Source: Acidobacteriaceae bacterium
Lineage (GTDB): Bacteria; Acidobacteriota; Terriglobia; Terriglobales; Acidobacteriaceae
Direction: 5' to 3'
DNA: 64,000 nucleotides
Assembly: GCA_035944135.1 (NCBI GenBank)
Contig: DASZBM010000002.1
Location: forward strand, 744,001-808,000
Of this stretch, positions 1 to 8,035 are shown in pieces. The translations under genes and the position numbers were made by a program. The notes beneath the pieces were generated by a model. The model ran no database searches. It saw only the letters and a program-made list of their open reading frames with translations, and had not been told where the DNA came from. Each line of letters starts with the position of its first letter. Positions within the stretch are counted from its first letter, which is position 1.

Positions 1-27
1 GCTCTTGTGACGCTGGTTCAAGTGTTC

Positions 28-639
28 TTATGCCCGGAAACGCCGGCGAAGAACGCCAGCAGCACCCAGGATCGACGTGCCAAGCAGAGCGAGGCTGCTC
101 GGCTCCGGAGTCGCCGCCGGAGCAGGATCAATATCATTGATGTCAATCCCAATCGAATCCGCCGTGCCGGACACGCAGCCATGCCTCAAGCTGCAGGATG
201 AATAATCGTAAGATCCTACCGCCGAATCGTAGAACAACGACAGCTCAGTGTAGGTGTCGGTCAGGCCCGTAGCCGTAGTGCTGAGGTCGAAGTCCAACCC
301 GTTCAGATGGAGAACCCCGGCGATATCATCGGCAAGCTCATTTGAGCCACCAAGCCCATTATCCAGGTTCCCAATCGCGTAGCTCACTCCCCCAATGTCC
401 AGGCTTCCTGTAACACCGGTGATCTGGTACTCATTCGGCAGAAAAGTGGTGGACGCCGTCGGGCTGACGTTAGTCGTGAAGAAGACGTCGGTAACCCCAG
501 GGCTGCTGGTTCCGTTTGAAAACGCCGGACCAAAGGGAAGAAATGCACCGTGGAAGCTAAGGGAGAATGTATCGGCTTTTGCGACCTGGGAGCCCAGCAG
601 AGCGGTGCCCAGCGCACATAGAAGGAGCGCTCGTTTCAT
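28..639 (-). CDS. PEP-CTERM sorting-domain exported protein
   Basis: Predicted secreted protein of 203 residues. It has an N-terminal signal peptide (MKRALLLCALGTALLGSQVAKA) and a C-terminal sorting tail: a PEPSS box, a short hydrophobic helix (LALLGTSILGAAGV) and a terminal RRR cluster. This is the arrangement processed by exosortases in bacteria that make extracellular polysaccharide. The middle is Gly/Ser/Thr-rich without a recognisable catalytic motif. I chose the ATG at 639 rather than the ATG at 651, because the upstream codons themselves contain the likely ribosome-binding site (GAGGT, 5 nt before the ATG). No exosortase gene is in the window, so it must lie elsewhere. The exact role of the protein is unknown. 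Confidence 0.85.
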   Translation of the reverse strand: MKRALLLCALGTALLGSQVAKADTFSLSFHGAFLPFGPAFSNGTSSPGVTDVFFTTNVSPTASTTFLPNEYQITGVTGSLDIGGVSYAIGNLDNGLGGSNELADDIAGVLHLNGLDFDLSTTATGLTDTYTELSLFYDSAVGSYDYSSCSLRHGCVSGTADSIGIDINDIDPAPAATPEPSSLALLGTSILGAAGVLRRRFRA

Positions 640-871
640 TATTGACCTCATTAAGTTGAGTTGGAACTCGCATTAGCAAGAAGCAACTCCTGTGCCATTC
701 TTCGCATCACGATTTGCACAGCGGAACCAGCAAAACCCCAACAAAACACGGGTAACTACCTAAAGTGATGTGCAATTTCTTGCGGGGAAACTAGCGACGT
801 TTGTTCACCTTCGTGATTACTAAAGCAGCATGCACGCCCGTTATACTTGCTTCAGCACCACCGTGAATCAA

Positions 872-2245
872 ATGAGCAAGACCTTTTATTTAGAAACCTT
901 TGGCTGCCAGATGAACGCGCACGACTCCGAAAAGGTCGTCGGCACACTGCAGCAGGAGGGCTACACCCAGGTCACCGATGAGACCGACGCGGACCTGATT
1001 CTTTACAACACCTGTTCCATCCGCGATAAAGCGGAACAGAAAGTCTTTCACCGGCTCAACGAGTACAAGCGTATGCAGGGTGAGGGCAAGCGCTTCGGCG
1101 TGCTCGGCTGTGTCGCCCAGCAGGAAGGCCAGCGCATCTTCGAGCGAGCACCCTATGTCTCCCTCGTTGCCGGCTCGGCCAGTTACCGCAATCTTCCCGA
1201 GATGCTTCGCCGTCTTGAATCTGGCGAGACCCGCGTTACCGGGCTCGACGACCGCCAGACCGATGAGACCTTCGACACCGAGTTCACGGCCCGCTCCAAC
1301 CCGCACCGCGGCTACATCACCATCATCGAGGGCTGCGATAAGTTTTGCGCTTACTGCGTCGTTCCATACACCCGCGGCAAGGAGCGCTCGCGTTCCTCAG
1401 CTTCGGTGCTCGCTGAAGCTCAGCGCATCGCCGGGCTTGGTTACACCGAAATCCAGCTCCTCGGCCAGAACGTGAACAGTTACCGCGATCCCAGCGGCCG
1501 CCGCACCTTCGCCGAGTTGCTCATCGCGGTAAGCGAGATCACCGGCATCCAGCGCGTGCGCTTCACCACCTCGCACCCGCGCGACTTCACGAAGGACATC
1601 GTCGACGCGATCGAACAACACCCGAAGCTCTGCAACCACATCCACCTGCCCGTGCAGTCCGGCTCGACGGACGTCCTCCACGCCATGCAGCGCGAGTACA
1701 CGCGCGAGTGGTATCTCGAGCGAATCCAGTGGACCAAGGACGCCAAGCGGGATATCTCGCTGACCACTGACATCATCGTTGGCTTCCCGGGCGAAACCGA
1801 CCGCGACTTCGAGCAGACGATCACGCTGCTTGACACTGTCGGCTACGACGGCGTCTTCGGCTTTAAGTACTCGCCGCGGCCCAACACGCCCGCCATCCAT
1901 ATGCACGATTCCATTGCAGACGAGGTGAAGGCACAGCGGCTCGCCATCCTGAACGAGCGTCAGCGTGAGATCCAGCGTACAAACTACCAGCGACATCTCG
2001 ATCAGGTGCTCGAAGTTATGGTGGAAGGCCACAACACGGCACGCGGCCAGATCGTCGGCCGCTCCTCGCAGAACAAGACGGTCAACTTCGCCTGCGATCA
2101 CATCCCGGCAATCGGCAGCTATGTCGACGTTCGCGTGACCAGGATCTTCCCGAATTCGCTTGTTGGCGAAGCCGTCTCGATGCCGATCGCTCCTTCGGCG
2201 ACTCTGCTGGCTCACCAGGCGTTGAACGCGCGCGTTCCAGCCTAG
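872..2245 (+). CDS. miaB: tRNA-2-methylthio-N6-dimethylallyladenosine synthase MiaB
   Basis: Radical-SAM methylthiotransferase that converts i6A37 to ms2i6A37 in tRNAs reading UNN codons. The N-terminal UPF0004 domain carries its cluster cysteines (FGCQMN, NTCSIR, GCVAQQ). The central radical-SAM motif is CDKFCAYC, and a C-terminal TRAM region follows (residues about 385-450). Length 457 residues is normal for MiaB. I start at the ATG at 872 (MSKTFYLETFGCQ) because the 14 upstream in-frame residues from 830 do not fit the family. It is followed after 22 bp by the DUF151 gene on the same strand, so the two may be co-transcribed. CDK-family-like MtaB or RimO are less likely, given the ordering of the motifs. 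Confidence 0.95.
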   Translation: MSKTFYLETFGCQMNAHDSEKVVGTLQQEGYTQVTDETDADLILYNTCSIRDKAEQKVFHRLNEYKRMQGEGKRFGVLGCVAQQEGQRIFERAPYVSLVAGSASYRNLPEMLRRLESGETRVTGLDDRQTDETFDTEFTARSNPHRGYITIIEGCDKFCAYCVVPYTRGKERSRSSASVLAEAQRIAGLGYTEIQLLGQNVNSYRDPSGRRTFAELLIAVSEITGIQRVRFTTSHPRDFTKDIVDAIEQHPKLCNHIHLPVQSGSTDVLHAMQREYTREWYLERIQWTKDAKRDISLTTDIIVGFPGETDRDFEQTITLLDTVGYDGVFGFKYSPRPNTPAIHMHDSIADEVKAQRLAILNERQREIQRTNYQRHLDQVLEVMVEGHNTARGQIVGRSSQNKTVNFACDHIPAIGSYVDVRVTRIFPNSLVGEAVSMPIAPSATLLAHQALNARVPA

Positions 2246-2267
2246 CGAGTTGTACACTAAGAGCGCC

Positions 2268-2804
2268 ATGAATCTCCCTGGATTCAAGCCGGAGCCCGAG
2301 GCGCAGCAAACCTCCGACGCTGAGATCGAGGTGAGGATTCGCGGGTTGATGATGGACCCCTCCACCCATCAGCCAATCGTCGTGCTGAACGACCTCGCCG
2401 GCGAGATCGTGCTGCCCATCTGGGTCGGCCTCTTTGAGGCGAACGCGATCGCGCTCGAAATCGAGAAGGCCACCATGCCGCGGCCAATGACGCATGACCT
2501 CCTACGGAATGCCATCCACGGCCTGAACGCCCGCATTACTCGCGTCGTGGTTGGCTCGCTGCGCGAGGAGACCTTTCACGCGACGATCTGGATGGATCAG
2601 GCGGGCGAGGTTATCGCACTCGATGCCCGTCCTTCAGATGCCATCGCGCTGGCTCTTCGCGCAGACTGCCCCATCTTCGTCAGCCGTCAGGTTCTCGAGC
2701 AGGCAAAGCTCGCCGCGAGTGGCGCCCTGAATCCCACCGCGGAGGATCTCCGCCGCTGGCTCGAAGGCCTCAACGATGACGAAATGGGCCGCTACAAGAT
2801 GTAG
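2268..2804 (+). CDS. Bifunctional nuclease family protein (DUF151)
   Basis: 178-residue protein of the DUF151/BFN family. The pattern seen is an N-terminal beta-rich region with PIVVLND and LPIWVGLFEANAIALEIE, followed by MTHDLLRNAI and SDAIALALR, typical of the family. Plant and Thermotoga members are linked to nuclease activity, but the function in bacteria is not settled. I start at the ATG at 2268 (MNLPGFKPE); six extra upstream codons from 2250 would run back to the miaB stop. It sits directly behind miaB, an arrangement that is plausible for a housekeeping operon. Confidence 0.85.
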   Translation: MNLPGFKPEPEAQQTSDAEIEVRIRGLMMDPSTHQPIVVLNDLAGEIVLPIWVGLFEANAIALEIEKATMPRPMTHDLLRNAIHGLNARITRVVVGSLREETFHATIWMDQAGEVIALDARPSDAIALALRADCPIFVSRQVLEQAKLAASGALNPTAEDLRRWLEGLNDDEMGRYKM

Positions 2805-2856
2805 CAGCCGGGCGGCCCGCATGTACGTTAGGTCCGCAGTGTAGTCTTTCCACTGA

Positions 2857-4020
2857 ATGCGTTCTCTGTTCCTTCGTCTGCTCTACCTCGTGCTTCGTTC
2901 GTCGCGCCCGCGCCGACCTGCAAAATCATCGAATCCCACGATCCTTCTTCTGCAGTACCAGACGCCGCTCGGTTGCTGTGTTCATTGCACCCCCATCTTC
3001 ACCGCGATCAAACGCGCATTCCCGCAGGCAACGCTGATTGTGGCGGCTCGCGGCCTCGCCCTCGAAACATTTCGGCACGACCCCAACATCGATCACCTCA
3101 TCCGGACGCCCGCTCCCTCTGGCCTGAAGGCGCTCTTGGGAGTTGCCCGTCTGTTGCGGCGTGATCTGCTGGCACGCAGGCTCCATCCGGACTTCGTCCT
3201 GCAGGACGCTTCGAATCGCGCAGGCTCTTTTGCCCTGCTCGCCGCGTCGCTTCGCCTGGCTCCTACAGTCGGCTTCGCAAATGCCCCGGAACTTTACGAC
3301 CTGCATCTCGGCTACGATCCAAACCTCAGTCTCATCGATAACAACCTGCGTCTCGTGGATGCACTGAGAGGATCACTCAAGGAATCTGCAGGCGCGCCGT
3401 CCGCCCACGTTGAGCCATCCGTTTACTTTTCCGCAAGTGAGATGAGCAAAGCAGAGGCGCTCCTGCGGCAAGCCAATCCCAGTGACAGGACAGTCGTCGC
3501 CATCGTCGTGCAGGGAAGTGGCGGCCAGCGCACCACCTGGCACGAAGAACGCTTCGCGCAAGTCATCCAGCACATCGAGGAGAGCGGCCACGCCACGATC
3601 TTTCTCGGAACCGCGGCCGACGCAGGCACAATCGAGCGCACCATGACACGCGCCTCATCGCGCGGCCTGTCGCTCGCGGGCCAGACGTCAGTCCCCGAGC
3701 TCGCAGCCGTCCTCACTCAATGCGATCTAATGGTCACCGTTGACACCGGCACGATGCACGTCGGTCGTGCCGCCGGCCTTCCCATGGTGGTCCTTGGACC
3801 CTCGTGGCAGCGGCCCATCGAGTGGCTGCCGTTGACCCTGCCCAACGTGAGGGTTCTCCGCGGGTCCGACCGTAACGACGTCCCGCACGACTATCAGCTC
3901 GATGAGATCCAAACACCTGCCGTCCTTGCCGCAATCGATGAGCTGCAAGCGCTCTTCCCGCCGTCCAACGAAGCTCGTGAACATCGCGCGGCAAGGTTGC
4001 TCTCGAGCACGCGGACCTAG
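2857..4020 (+). CDS. Glycosyltransferase family 9 (heptosyltransferase-like)
   Basis: 387-residue GT-B fold transferase resembling ADP-heptose:LPS heptosyltransferases, which add heptose during lipopolysaccharide core assembly on the cytoplasmic face of the inner membrane. Visible features are the N-terminal Rossmann start with CCVHCTPIFTAIKRAFP, a variant of the usual 'GDxLxxTP' opening. The C-terminal donor site is also present (VTVDTGTMHVGRAAGLPMVVLGPS), matching the GT9 D-[ST]-G-x-x-H-x-A-[AG] signature. A short basic/hydrophobic N-terminus may associate with the membrane. Its 3' end overlaps the aroA stop on the opposite strand by 4 bp. The sugar specificity cannot be told from sequence alone. 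Confidence 0.88.
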   Translation: MRSLFLRLLYLVLRSSRPRRPAKSSNPTILLLQYQTPLGCCVHCTPIFTAIKRAFPQATLIVAARGLALETFRHDPNIDHLIRTPAPSGLKALLGVARLLRRDLLARRLHPDFVLQDASNRAGSFALLAASLRLAPTVGFANAPELYDLHLGYDPNLSLIDNNLRLVDALRGSLKESAGAPSAHVEPSVYFSASEMSKAEALLRQANPSDRTVVAIVVQGSGGQRTTWHEERFAQVIQHIEESGHATIFLGTAADAGTIERTMTRASSRGLSLAGQTSVPELAAVLTQCDLMVTVDTGTMHVGRAAGLPMVVLGPSWQRPIEWLPLTLPNVRVLRGSDRNDVPHDYQLDEIQTPAVLAAIDELQALFPPSNEAREHRAARLLSSTRT

Positions 4021-5330
4021 CGAATCGCCAACTCGTCCAGCCAGTCGAAAAACTCCGGGAAGCTGATGCTCGCCGCCTCAGCCCCATGAATCATCGTGTC
4101 ACCACTGGCGCGCAGAGCCGCGATCGAGAACGCCATCGCAATCCGGTGATCCGACCCCGAATCAATTTCCCCACCATGCAGCTGCTGGTTTCCCGGTACA
4201 TCGAGCCCATCCTCATGCTCCGTGACCTCGGCGCCCATTGCCCGAAGGTTCTTCACCACCAGCGCAATCCGGTCCGACTCCTTCACACGCAGCTCGCGCG
4301 CATCACGAATCCGCACGCCCTCTGTTGTGTACGGCCCAATCGCCGCAATCACCGGCAGCTCGTCAATCAACTGCGCCGACATCGCCCCCGAAATCGTAAT
4401 CCCCTTCAGCTCACGATTGCGATTCACCTGGATCGTGCCGATCATCTCGCCGTGCTGTTCCTGTACATCCAGCACCTTGATATGGCCGCCCATCGTCGTG
4501 ATCGCGTCCAGCAGGGAAGCACGCGTCGGGTTCAACCCCAGCGAATCCAGCACCAGGTTCGAGTCCTCAAACAGCAGCGCCGCACACAGGAAAAACGCCG
4601 CCGACGAGATATCGCCCGGCACCGTCGCTTCGATCCCATGCAGCTCCTGCCCGCCGGCGATGTACACGCGATCGTCTCGACGTACAAGCTCCGCCCCGAA
4701 CGCCTTCAGCGCGTGCTCCGTGTGGTCGCGCGTGCGAATGCTTTCCGCGAACGACGTCGTGCCGTTCGCCTGCAGCCCCGCGAACAGCACGGCCGTCTTC
4801 ACCTGCGCGCTCGCAATCGGCGCCTCGAAATCAATCGCCTTCAACTCGCCGCCATGAATCGTCATCGGCGCATGGCCATCCGTCAGCGACACGCGCGCGC
4901 CCATCTGCTCCAGCGGCTTCCGAATCCGTTCCATCGGCCGCTTCGTCAGCGACTCATCTCCAACAAACCGGAACGTCCCTTGCTGCGCCGCAACCAAACC
5001 CGCGAGCATCCGCATCGTCGACCCGGAGTTCCCGCAATCCAAATCGCCCTTGGGCTGCTGAAACTTGCCGCCGGTTCCTGTCACCTCAATCGTCCGCCCC
5101 ACGCGCGCTGTCTGAGCGCCGAGGTCCTGCATACAGGCCAGCGAGCTGTGCGGGTCCGCGCCCGTTGAAAAGTTCGTCAGCCGCGAGGTCCCCTTCGCAA
5201 ATCCCGCCAGCACCGCATAGCGGTGCGAGATCGACTTGTCGCCCGGCAGCGTCAGCGAGCCGCGCAGACCGCGTGCGGGAGAGATAACCCGCGTCGTTGA
5301 GTTCGTATGTATCTCAGAAGGCATTGCCAT
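4017..5330 (-). CDS. aroA: 3-phosphoshikimate 1-carboxyvinyltransferase (EPSP synthase)
   Basis: Sixth step of the shikimate pathway: transfers the enolpyruvyl group of PEP to shikimate-3-phosphate. Length 437 residues fits. Signatures are LPGDKSISHRYAVLAG near residue 27, the CGNSGSTMRML box, and RVKESDRI toward the C-terminus. The start is ambiguous between ATGs at 5330 and 5324. A TACAAT hexamer lies only a few bases upstream of the first ATG, which would give a very short or absent leader if it is a promoter. It follows udgX after 29 bp on the same strand and converges on the GT9 gene with a 4-bp overlap. Confidence 0.96.
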   Translation of the reverse strand: MAMPSEIHTNSTTRVISPARGLRGSLTLPGDKSISHRYAVLAGFAKGTSRLTNFSTGADPHSSLACMQDLGAQTARVGRTIEVTGTGGKFQQPKGDLDCGNSGSTMRMLAGLVAAQQGTFRFVGDESLTKRPMERIRKPLEQMGARVSLTDGHAPMTIHGGELKAIDFEAPIASAQVKTAVLFAGLQANGTTSFAESIRTRDHTEHALKAFGAELVRRDDRVYIAGGQELHGIEATVPGDISSAAFFLCAALLFEDSNLVLDSLGLNPTRASLLDAITTMGGHIKVLDVQEQHGEMIGTIQVNRNRELKGITISGAMSAQLIDELPVIAAIGPYTTEGVRIRDARELRVKESDRIALVVKNLRAMGAEVTEHEDGLDVPGNQQLHGGEIDSGSDHRIAMAFSIAALRASGDTMIHGAEAASISFPEFFDWLDELAIR

Positions 5331-5359
5331 TATTGTAGCGGCGACGGCTGACGAAATCC

Positions 5360-6031
5360 TTACTTGGCCATCGCCGGGGTCCCCGACGAGCTTGCCTCGT
5401 TGGGGTGGATCGCGGTCGAGTACGCCAGCGCCAGATCATCCACCAGCCAGTGATACAGCCGCTCATGGTCCTGCTCATCACGATTGCGCAGAATCGCGGA
5501 TGGGTGCACCGTCGCCATCACGCGCTCCGAGTACGGCGTCGACAAAATCTGCCCATGCTGCTTCATCACCGAAAATGTCCCGCCCAGCAGAGACTTCGCC
5601 GCACTCGCCCCGAGACACAAAATCACCCGCGGCTTCACCGCATCAATCTCCGCCTGCAGCCATGGCCGGCACGCATTGATCTCGCTCATCCGCGGATTCT
5701 GGTGCAGCCGCAGCTTGCCCCGCTGCACAAACTTGAAATGCTTCACCGCGTTCGTGACGTAGACCTCCGCGGGCTTGATGTGCAGCTCATCCATCGCCCG
5801 CCGAAGCACGCCGCCCGCCGGTCCCACGAACGGCTCGCCCTGCTTGTCCTCTTCGTTGCCCGGCTGCTCCCCTACGAGCATCAAGTGCGCGCGGCTCGTG
5901 CCCGCGCCCGGCACCACCTGCGTCGCATGCTTGTACAGATCGCATCCCTTGCACGCAGGCATCGCCTCCGCAAGGATTGGCAGCTTGTGCACGGGTGGCA
6001 CGAACGGTGCGGCGGACATCTTCTCAGCCAT
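5360..6031 (-). CDS. udgX: UdgX-type uracil-DNA glycosylase (covalent uracil-DNA binding)
   Basis: 223-residue 4Fe-4S uracil-DNA glycosylase superfamily member. Motif A is GEQPGNE (residues 54-60), the UdgX-type GEQPG rather than family-4 GEAPG. Cluster cysteines are likely C27, C30, C120 and C138. The diagnostic UdgX insertion is present as RGKLRLHQNP, placing a histidine at residue 109. That is the residue which in the Mycobacterium smegmatis enzyme forms a covalent bond to the abasic sugar after uracil excision. The core of the loop reads KLRLH instead of the usual KRRIH. The late HPSAILR motif is present. The last ~16 residues are encoded by an intergenic-type repeat (5376-5411), so the C-terminal tail is probably not functionally conserved. 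Confidence 0.88.
   Translation of the reverse strand: MAEKMSAAPFVPPVHKLPILAEAMPACKGCDLYKHATQVVPGAGTSRAHLMLVGEQPGNEEDKQGEPFVGPAGGVLRRAMDELHIKPAEVYVTNAVKHFKFVQRGKLRLHQNPRMSEINACRPWLQAEIDAVKPRVILCLGASAAKSLLGGTFSVMKQHGQILSTPYSERVMATVHPSAILRNRDEQDHERLYHWLVDDLALAYSTAIHPNEASSSGTPAMAK
5376..5411. repeat. Copy A of a GC-rich hairpin repeat, inside the udgX 3' end
   Basis: Reads GGGGTCCCCGACGAGC, a short loop, then CTCGTTGGGGTGGATCG, giving complementary CGACGAG/CTCGTTG arms. Related copies occur at 20166-20250 and 32597-32633. Here the repeat is read as codons at the end of udgX. Confidence 0.65.
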
Positions 6032-6057
6032 CGCTTTGTAAGATGAGCCGCGCTACC

Positions 6058-6414
6058 CTAGTTGTCGCCTGCCACAAGCGCGAAGCAAGCCAATCCGAGT
6101 GCGAACAGAGCCCCGATCACTGCGCCGGTGGCCGGCACGGAAAGGTGCGGAGAAGCTCCATATCCTGACCCATGCGGCCGACGCCGCCCCCGCCGCGTCG
6201 GATACGGACGAGGCATCGGCGGCACACCGCCGGGCTGAGGCGCCTCCGCAACCCTCACCGCATCCGACGAGGACTCCAGTGCCACTATTTGCACCGGAAC
6301 ATCGCGAACGCCGTAGGGAACATAAAAGTTCGGTGACCGCGCAGCCGCAATCTCCTGTGCGCTGACGGGAAGAACTACGAGAAGCATGCAGAGTGTAATC
6401 GCTAGCGTCTTCAT
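6058..6414 (-). CDS. Small exported proline-rich protein with C-terminal membrane segment
   Basis: 118-residue protein of unknown function. A clear signal peptide (MKTLAITLCMLLVVLPVSAQE) is followed by a region rich in Pro/Arg (PMPRPYPTRRGRRRP) and a C-terminal hydrophobic helix (residues about 95-115, VIGALFALGLACFALVAG). It would be anchored in the inner membrane with a basic, disordered periplasmic segment. It lies 26 bp upstream of udgX and downstream of hpt on the same strand. I recognise no family. Confidence 0.6.
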   Translation of the reverse strand: MKTLAITLCMLLVVLPVSAQEIAAARSPNFYVPYGVRDVPVQIVALESSSDAVRVAEAPQPGGVPPMPRPYPTRRGRRRPHGSGYGASPHLSVPATGAVIGALFALGLACFALVAGDN

Positions 6415-6487
6415 GCCAACGAGTCTCCGCTCAAACTCGCGTGCTCACAGGACAGCTTGTGACACTTTCGCGACTGTCACACCGGGC

Positions 6488-7045
6488 TTAATGTCCCGCG
6501 GGCGTGTCCGGATAGATTCGGATGTCTCCCACGCCGCGATACCGCTCGGCGAAGTCCATGCCATATCCCACCACGAATTTGTTCGGAATCTTGAAGCAGA
6601 CATAGTCCGCTTCAATCGGCACCAGCCTGCGATCCGGCTTGTCCAGGCACGTCGCAATCTTCAACGACGCGGGCTTGTGCTGCAGCATCAGCTGCCGCAG
6701 ATAACTCAGCGTCAATCCTGTGTCGAGAATGTCCTCCACCAGGATCACGTGCTTGTCCTCAATCGGATTATCGATGTCCTTGATCAGCTTCACCTGGCCC
6801 GACGACACTCGCGCGCGTCCATAGCTCGAAACCGCGACGAAGTCGAACGTGTTGTCGACCGTGATCGATCGCGCCAGGTCCGACAGGAAAATCGCCGCGC
6901 CTTTCAGCACGCCGATCAGCACAATCTGCTTCCCAACGTAGTCGGCTGATATCTGCTCGCCCAACGCATGCACGCGTTCGGCGAGCTGCTCGCGCGAAAA
7001 AAGAACATCCATCTTCTGGGGAGGAACGTAGGCAGGTAAAGACAT
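6488..7045 (-). CDS. hpt: Hypoxanthine phosphoribosyltransferase
   Basis: Purine salvage enzyme that forms IMP (and GMP) from hypoxanthine (guanine) and PRPP in the cytosol. 185 residues, normal for bacterial HPRT. The PRPP-binding loop is VILVEDILDTGLTL; the KGA(AIF) cis-peptide region and DFVAVSSYG flexible loop are present. The first ATG at 7045 is taken (MSLPAYVPPQKMDVLF). The gene is divergent from lgt, with 116 bp between them. Confidence 0.94.
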   Translation of the reverse strand: MSLPAYVPPQKMDVLFSREQLAERVHALGEQISADYVGKQIVLIGVLKGAAIFLSDLARSITVDNTFDFVAVSSYGRARVSSGQVKLIKDIDNPIEDKHVILVEDILDTGLTLSYLRQLMLQHKPASLKIATCLDKPDRRLVPIEADYVCFKIPNKFVVGYGMDFAERYRGVGDIRIYPDTPAGH

Positions 7046-7103
7046 CTTAAGCGTAGGGTAGCGGATTGGAGCGATGAGGAAAAGCCGGGCACTTTAGCCT
7101 TTC

Positions 7104-7138
7104 TTGTTGTCATGCCCGCAGGGAATCTACCTTTCACC
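7104..7138. repeat. Intergenic repeat, copy 1 (core TCATGCCCGCAGGGAATCTAC)
   Basis: Lies in the hpt-lgt divergent promoter region. A nearly identical block is at 8782-8825, in another intergenic region. Both copies share TCAT-CCCGCAGGGAATCT followed by pyrimidine-rich CTTTCAC, which suggests a dispersed repeat and not a gene-specific regulatory site. Confidence 0.5.
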
Positions 7139-7161
7139 CGCGCCGATATACTTAAATCTGC

Positions 7162-8034
7162 ATGTATCCGTACATTCACCTTGGCTCGTGGCACATCGGA
7201 ACCTTTGGTCTGCTGCTCTGGCTGGCGGCAGTTTGTGCCACGGTCGTTCTCCACTTCAACTTCAAACGCAATGGCGTAGACGCAGATGCGCTGAACGTGG
7301 TCGCGCTAGCCGTCGTCGCCGGCATCCTCGGTGCCAAAGCCTGGCACGAGCTGCAGGATCCCACCCGGATTCTGCCCGAGATCCACTACGCAATCCGTGA
7401 CGCCGGCGGCAACGTGTTTTTCGGTTTCCTGCACTGGTTCCAGGCAGGATTCGCGTGGTTTGGCGGCCTCCTCGCCGCAATCCTCGTGCTCATATGGCAG
7501 GGCATCGTAGCCAGGCCCAACGGCCTCCGCGGCCACTGGGCCGCCATCCGCATGCTCGACCTCGCCGCACCCGCAGCGGCGTTTGGCTACGGCGTCGGCC
7601 GCATCGGCTGCCTGCTCTCTGGCGACGGCGACTATGGCATCAACACGACGCTGCCCTGGGGCGTCCACATGGCAAAGGACGCACTCGTTCCACCGAACCC
7701 GCCGAACGCTCTCGTCCAGCCCACACCTATCTATGAATTCCTCTTCTCGGCGGCCCTCGCGTGGTGGCTGTGGAAGCGTGGATCCAAGCCTCGCCCGCTT
7801 GGCTTCCTCACCGGCGAATACCTCCTGATCAGCGGCATCGGCCGCTTCCTCGTCGAGTTTGTAAGGATCAACCCGAAGCTGTACTTCGGTCACACCATGT
7901 CCAATGCACAGGTCGCAGCGCTTGGCACTGTCGTCGTCGGCGCGCTCATTATGTTCGCGACACGCAACAATCAGGTAGTCGTCCCAGAGCCACTACCGGC
8001 GAACAGTGGCGTCCACAAACCCGCCGCCGCCTGA
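7162..8034 (+). CDS. lgt: Prolipoprotein diacylglyceryl transferase
   Basis: Inner-membrane enzyme that attaches diacylglycerol from phosphatidylglycerol to the lipobox cysteine of prolipoproteins, the first step of lipoprotein maturation. 290 residues with about seven hydrophobic segments. The opening MYPYIHLGSWHIGTFGLLLWLA and the conserved GRIGCLLSGDGDYG block correspond to the Lgt signature region (usual form GRIGNFxxGE; Cys and Asp variants here). The second enzyme of the pathway, lspA, is also in this window at 29123-29641. Convergent with the SprT-like gene, with one base between the stop codons. Confidence 0.92.
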   Translation: MYPYIHLGSWHIGTFGLLLWLAAVCATVVLHFNFKRNGVDADALNVVALAVVAGILGAKAWHELQDPTRILPEIHYAIRDAGGNVFFGFLHWFQAGFAWFGGLLAAILVLIWQGIVARPNGLRGHWAAIRMLDLAAPAAAFGYGVGRIGCLLSGDGDYGINTTLPWGVHMAKDALVPPNPPNALVQPTPIYEFLFSAALAWWLWKRGSKPRPLGFLTGEYLLISGIGRFLVEFVRINPKLYFGHTMSNAQVAALGTVVVGALIMFATRNNQVVVPEPLPANSGVHKPAAA

Positions 8035-8035
8035 T

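Noticed and set aside
10-24. GGTTCAAGT-like string as a tRNA T-loop
   Set aside because: No acceptor stem, anticodon arm or CCA context around it; lies beyond the PEP-CTERM 3' end.
4086-5168. 360-codon open frame on the plus strand opposite aroA
   Set aside because: It is the mirror image of the conserved aroA gene, Arg/Pro/His-rich and without recognisable domains, as expected for the complementary strand of GC-rich coding sequence.
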